Shown here in pieces: positions 44,394 to 45,410 of a DNA stretch of 45,410 nucleotides. Origin of the DNA: Anaerocolumna sp. (GTDB lineage Bacteria; Bacillota; Clostridia; Lachnospirales; Lachnospiraceae); NCBI GenBank assembly GCA_029256035.1, contig JAQSYR010000002.1, forward strand, positions 1-45,410, read 5' to 3'. Numbering within the stretch: position 1 is the first letter of the stretch; every line of letters begins with the position of its first letter. The notes beneath the pieces are model-generated. The model did not search any database. It saw only the letters and a program-made list of their open reading frames with translations, and was not told the origin of the DNA. The position numbers were made by a program, and so were the translations under genes.

Positions 44394-45410
44394 TTAAAAT
44401 ATTAATGGTTGCAACAACCCATTTTGAGTTAGATGGTATTACAAATAGTTTAATGAACTACTATAGGCATATGGATAAGTCAGATATGCAAATTGACTTT
44501 GTTACACCCAATAAAGTAGTTAAGAGGTTAAAAAAGGAATTAACAAGGGGTGGAAGTAAGATTTACGTTCTTCCTATGCGCAATACAAGACCATTTAGGT
44601 ATGCAGCTCTTTTAAGCAGGATTATCAGAGCTGGTAAGTATGATATCGTGCATGCTCATGGTAATAGCTGTACTTTGCAGACAGAGATGTTTGCAGCAAA
44701 AATAGGAGGCGCTAAAATTCGTATTGCACACAGCAGAAATACATCCTGCGATCATAAATTTATACACCTGTTATTACGCCCCTTCTTTAACCGTACCTAT
44801 ACCCATGGTTTTGCCTGTGGCAAGGAAGCGGGGAAATGGTTGTTTGGCAACAAGACATTTACAGTAATAATTCCTATTGGATGTATTTTATGAACTGCTT
44901 AAAATTGATCCAAACCAAGTACTGGTTTTAATGGGAGACGGAGAATTAAGAAGTGAGATAGAGTTTAAAATAAAAACACTGGGAATGGAAGAAAATGTTA
45001 TATTAACAGGCAAAACACTAGAAGTATCAAATTTATTACAGGCCATGGATATTATGGTGTTTCCATCAAGACACGAAGGACTGCCAAATGTTGTGGTGGA
45101 ATGGCAGCTGGCCGGTCTTCCTTCCCTGGTATCAGATAAGGTGACCCAGGAGGTTAAGGTTACGGATCTTGTTACCTTTATGCCATTAGAAGAAGGTCCA
45201 TATGCTTGGGCTAGTAAGATTAATGAAATGATTCTTTCGGATCGTAACAAAATGAGGGAAGAAATTAAGGATCAGATGAAGGCAGCAGGATTCGATATTG
45301 AGGAAAATGCAAGAGAGCTGAAACAAATCTATCAGACTCTAATAGAAGAGAAAAAAATTAATCATGAGAAAAATGAAATAAAACAGATGAAAGAAAAAAA
45401 GATAAATAAA
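44390..45410 (+). pseudogene. GT4-family glycosyltransferase with internal deletion and frameshift (runs off the window)
   Basis: The N-terminal part (44390-44893, MIKILMVATTHFELDGIT) codes for a GT4-type donor domain including HAHGNSC and GGAKIRIAHSRN, and stops at TGA 44891-44893 after TVIIPIGCIL. The C-terminal part continues in another frame from 44892 to the end of the window, with LVLMGDGELRSEIE, LLQAMDIMVFPSRHEG and the catalytic E-x7-E motif in HEGLPNVVVEW. Between them the segment that normally follows VIPNGID, about 45-60 residues with the GRF..QKN motif, is missing, so this is a deletion plus a frame change. It is probably inactive. The ending lies outside the window. Confidence 0.8.

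Noticed and set aside
44888-45250. 120-codon minus-strand frame opposite the GT4 C-terminal part
   Set aside because: The plus strand has clear glycosyltransferase homology including the E-x7-E motif, so this frame is a shadow.

Overview
The window is a low-GC clostridial chromosome segment. Glycine-rich, AAGGAGG-type ribosome binding sites, long-form HPF, PheB, Mbl, FlhO/FlhP, ComFC-YvyF and clear sigma-A promoters all indicate Firmicutes. The mix of flagellar genes, an enteric-style AI-2 (Lsr) module and a CPBP/ACT/ApgM-type gene set fits a motile member of the Lachnospiraceae; this family placement is inference. There are no rRNA or tRNA genes, no CRISPR array and no intact insertion sequence. 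Coding density is ordinary and most genes are core.

Layout. 1-4570: the str operon (3' end of rpsL, then rpsG, fusA, tuf), with unusually long, hairpin-rich spacers and an extra promoter before tuf. 4571-7893: mbl followed by the two flagellar rod/hook-type genes flhO and flhP and a small FlgJ-type rod-binding protein, an arrangement like the Bacillus mbl-flhO-flhP cluster. 7900-12447: recD2, a nucleotidyltransferase, and comFC-yvyF. 12446-14114 (minus strand): a CvfB-like S1 protein and an acyl-ACP thioesterase. 14371-18976: a 3'-truncated ridA, a methyltransferase behind a perfect inverted repeat, a CPBP protease, thioredoxin reductase, and a secreted SH3-NlpC/P60 hydrolase. 18977-19557: a 580-bp gene-free spacer with a tight cluster of DnaA boxes. 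19558-24596: hpf, secA, prfB (with the autoregulatory +1 frameshift) and a stand-alone cheW. 24795-29092: an aspartate-family amino-acid operon: pheB-like ACT regulator, homoserine dehydrogenase, an ApgM-fold proposed homoserine kinase, and aspartokinase with a strong internal translation start that predicts a separate beta subunit.

29219-38433 is a complete autoinducer-2 uptake and processing island: cupin, lsrK and lsrR leftward; lsrA, lsrC, lsrD, lsrB and lsrF rightward. LsrB binds AI-2, LsrACD imports it, LsrK phosphorylates it, phospho-AI-2 relieves LsrR repression, and LsrF degrades the product. The usual isomerase LsrG is absent from the island, and a small cupin with intact metal ligands sits in the regulatory arm; it is a candidate replacement. 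The divergent promoter region carries five copies of a 7-bp motif that may be the LsrR site.

38534-45410: a lipoprotein of unknown function (minus), a 76-bp REPIN-like hairpin, tex, and the start of an exopolysaccharide cluster (PssD/Alg14-like, PssE/Alg13-like, TupA-like ATP-grasp, and a GT4 glycosyltransferase broken by an internal deletion and frameshift) that runs off the right edge.
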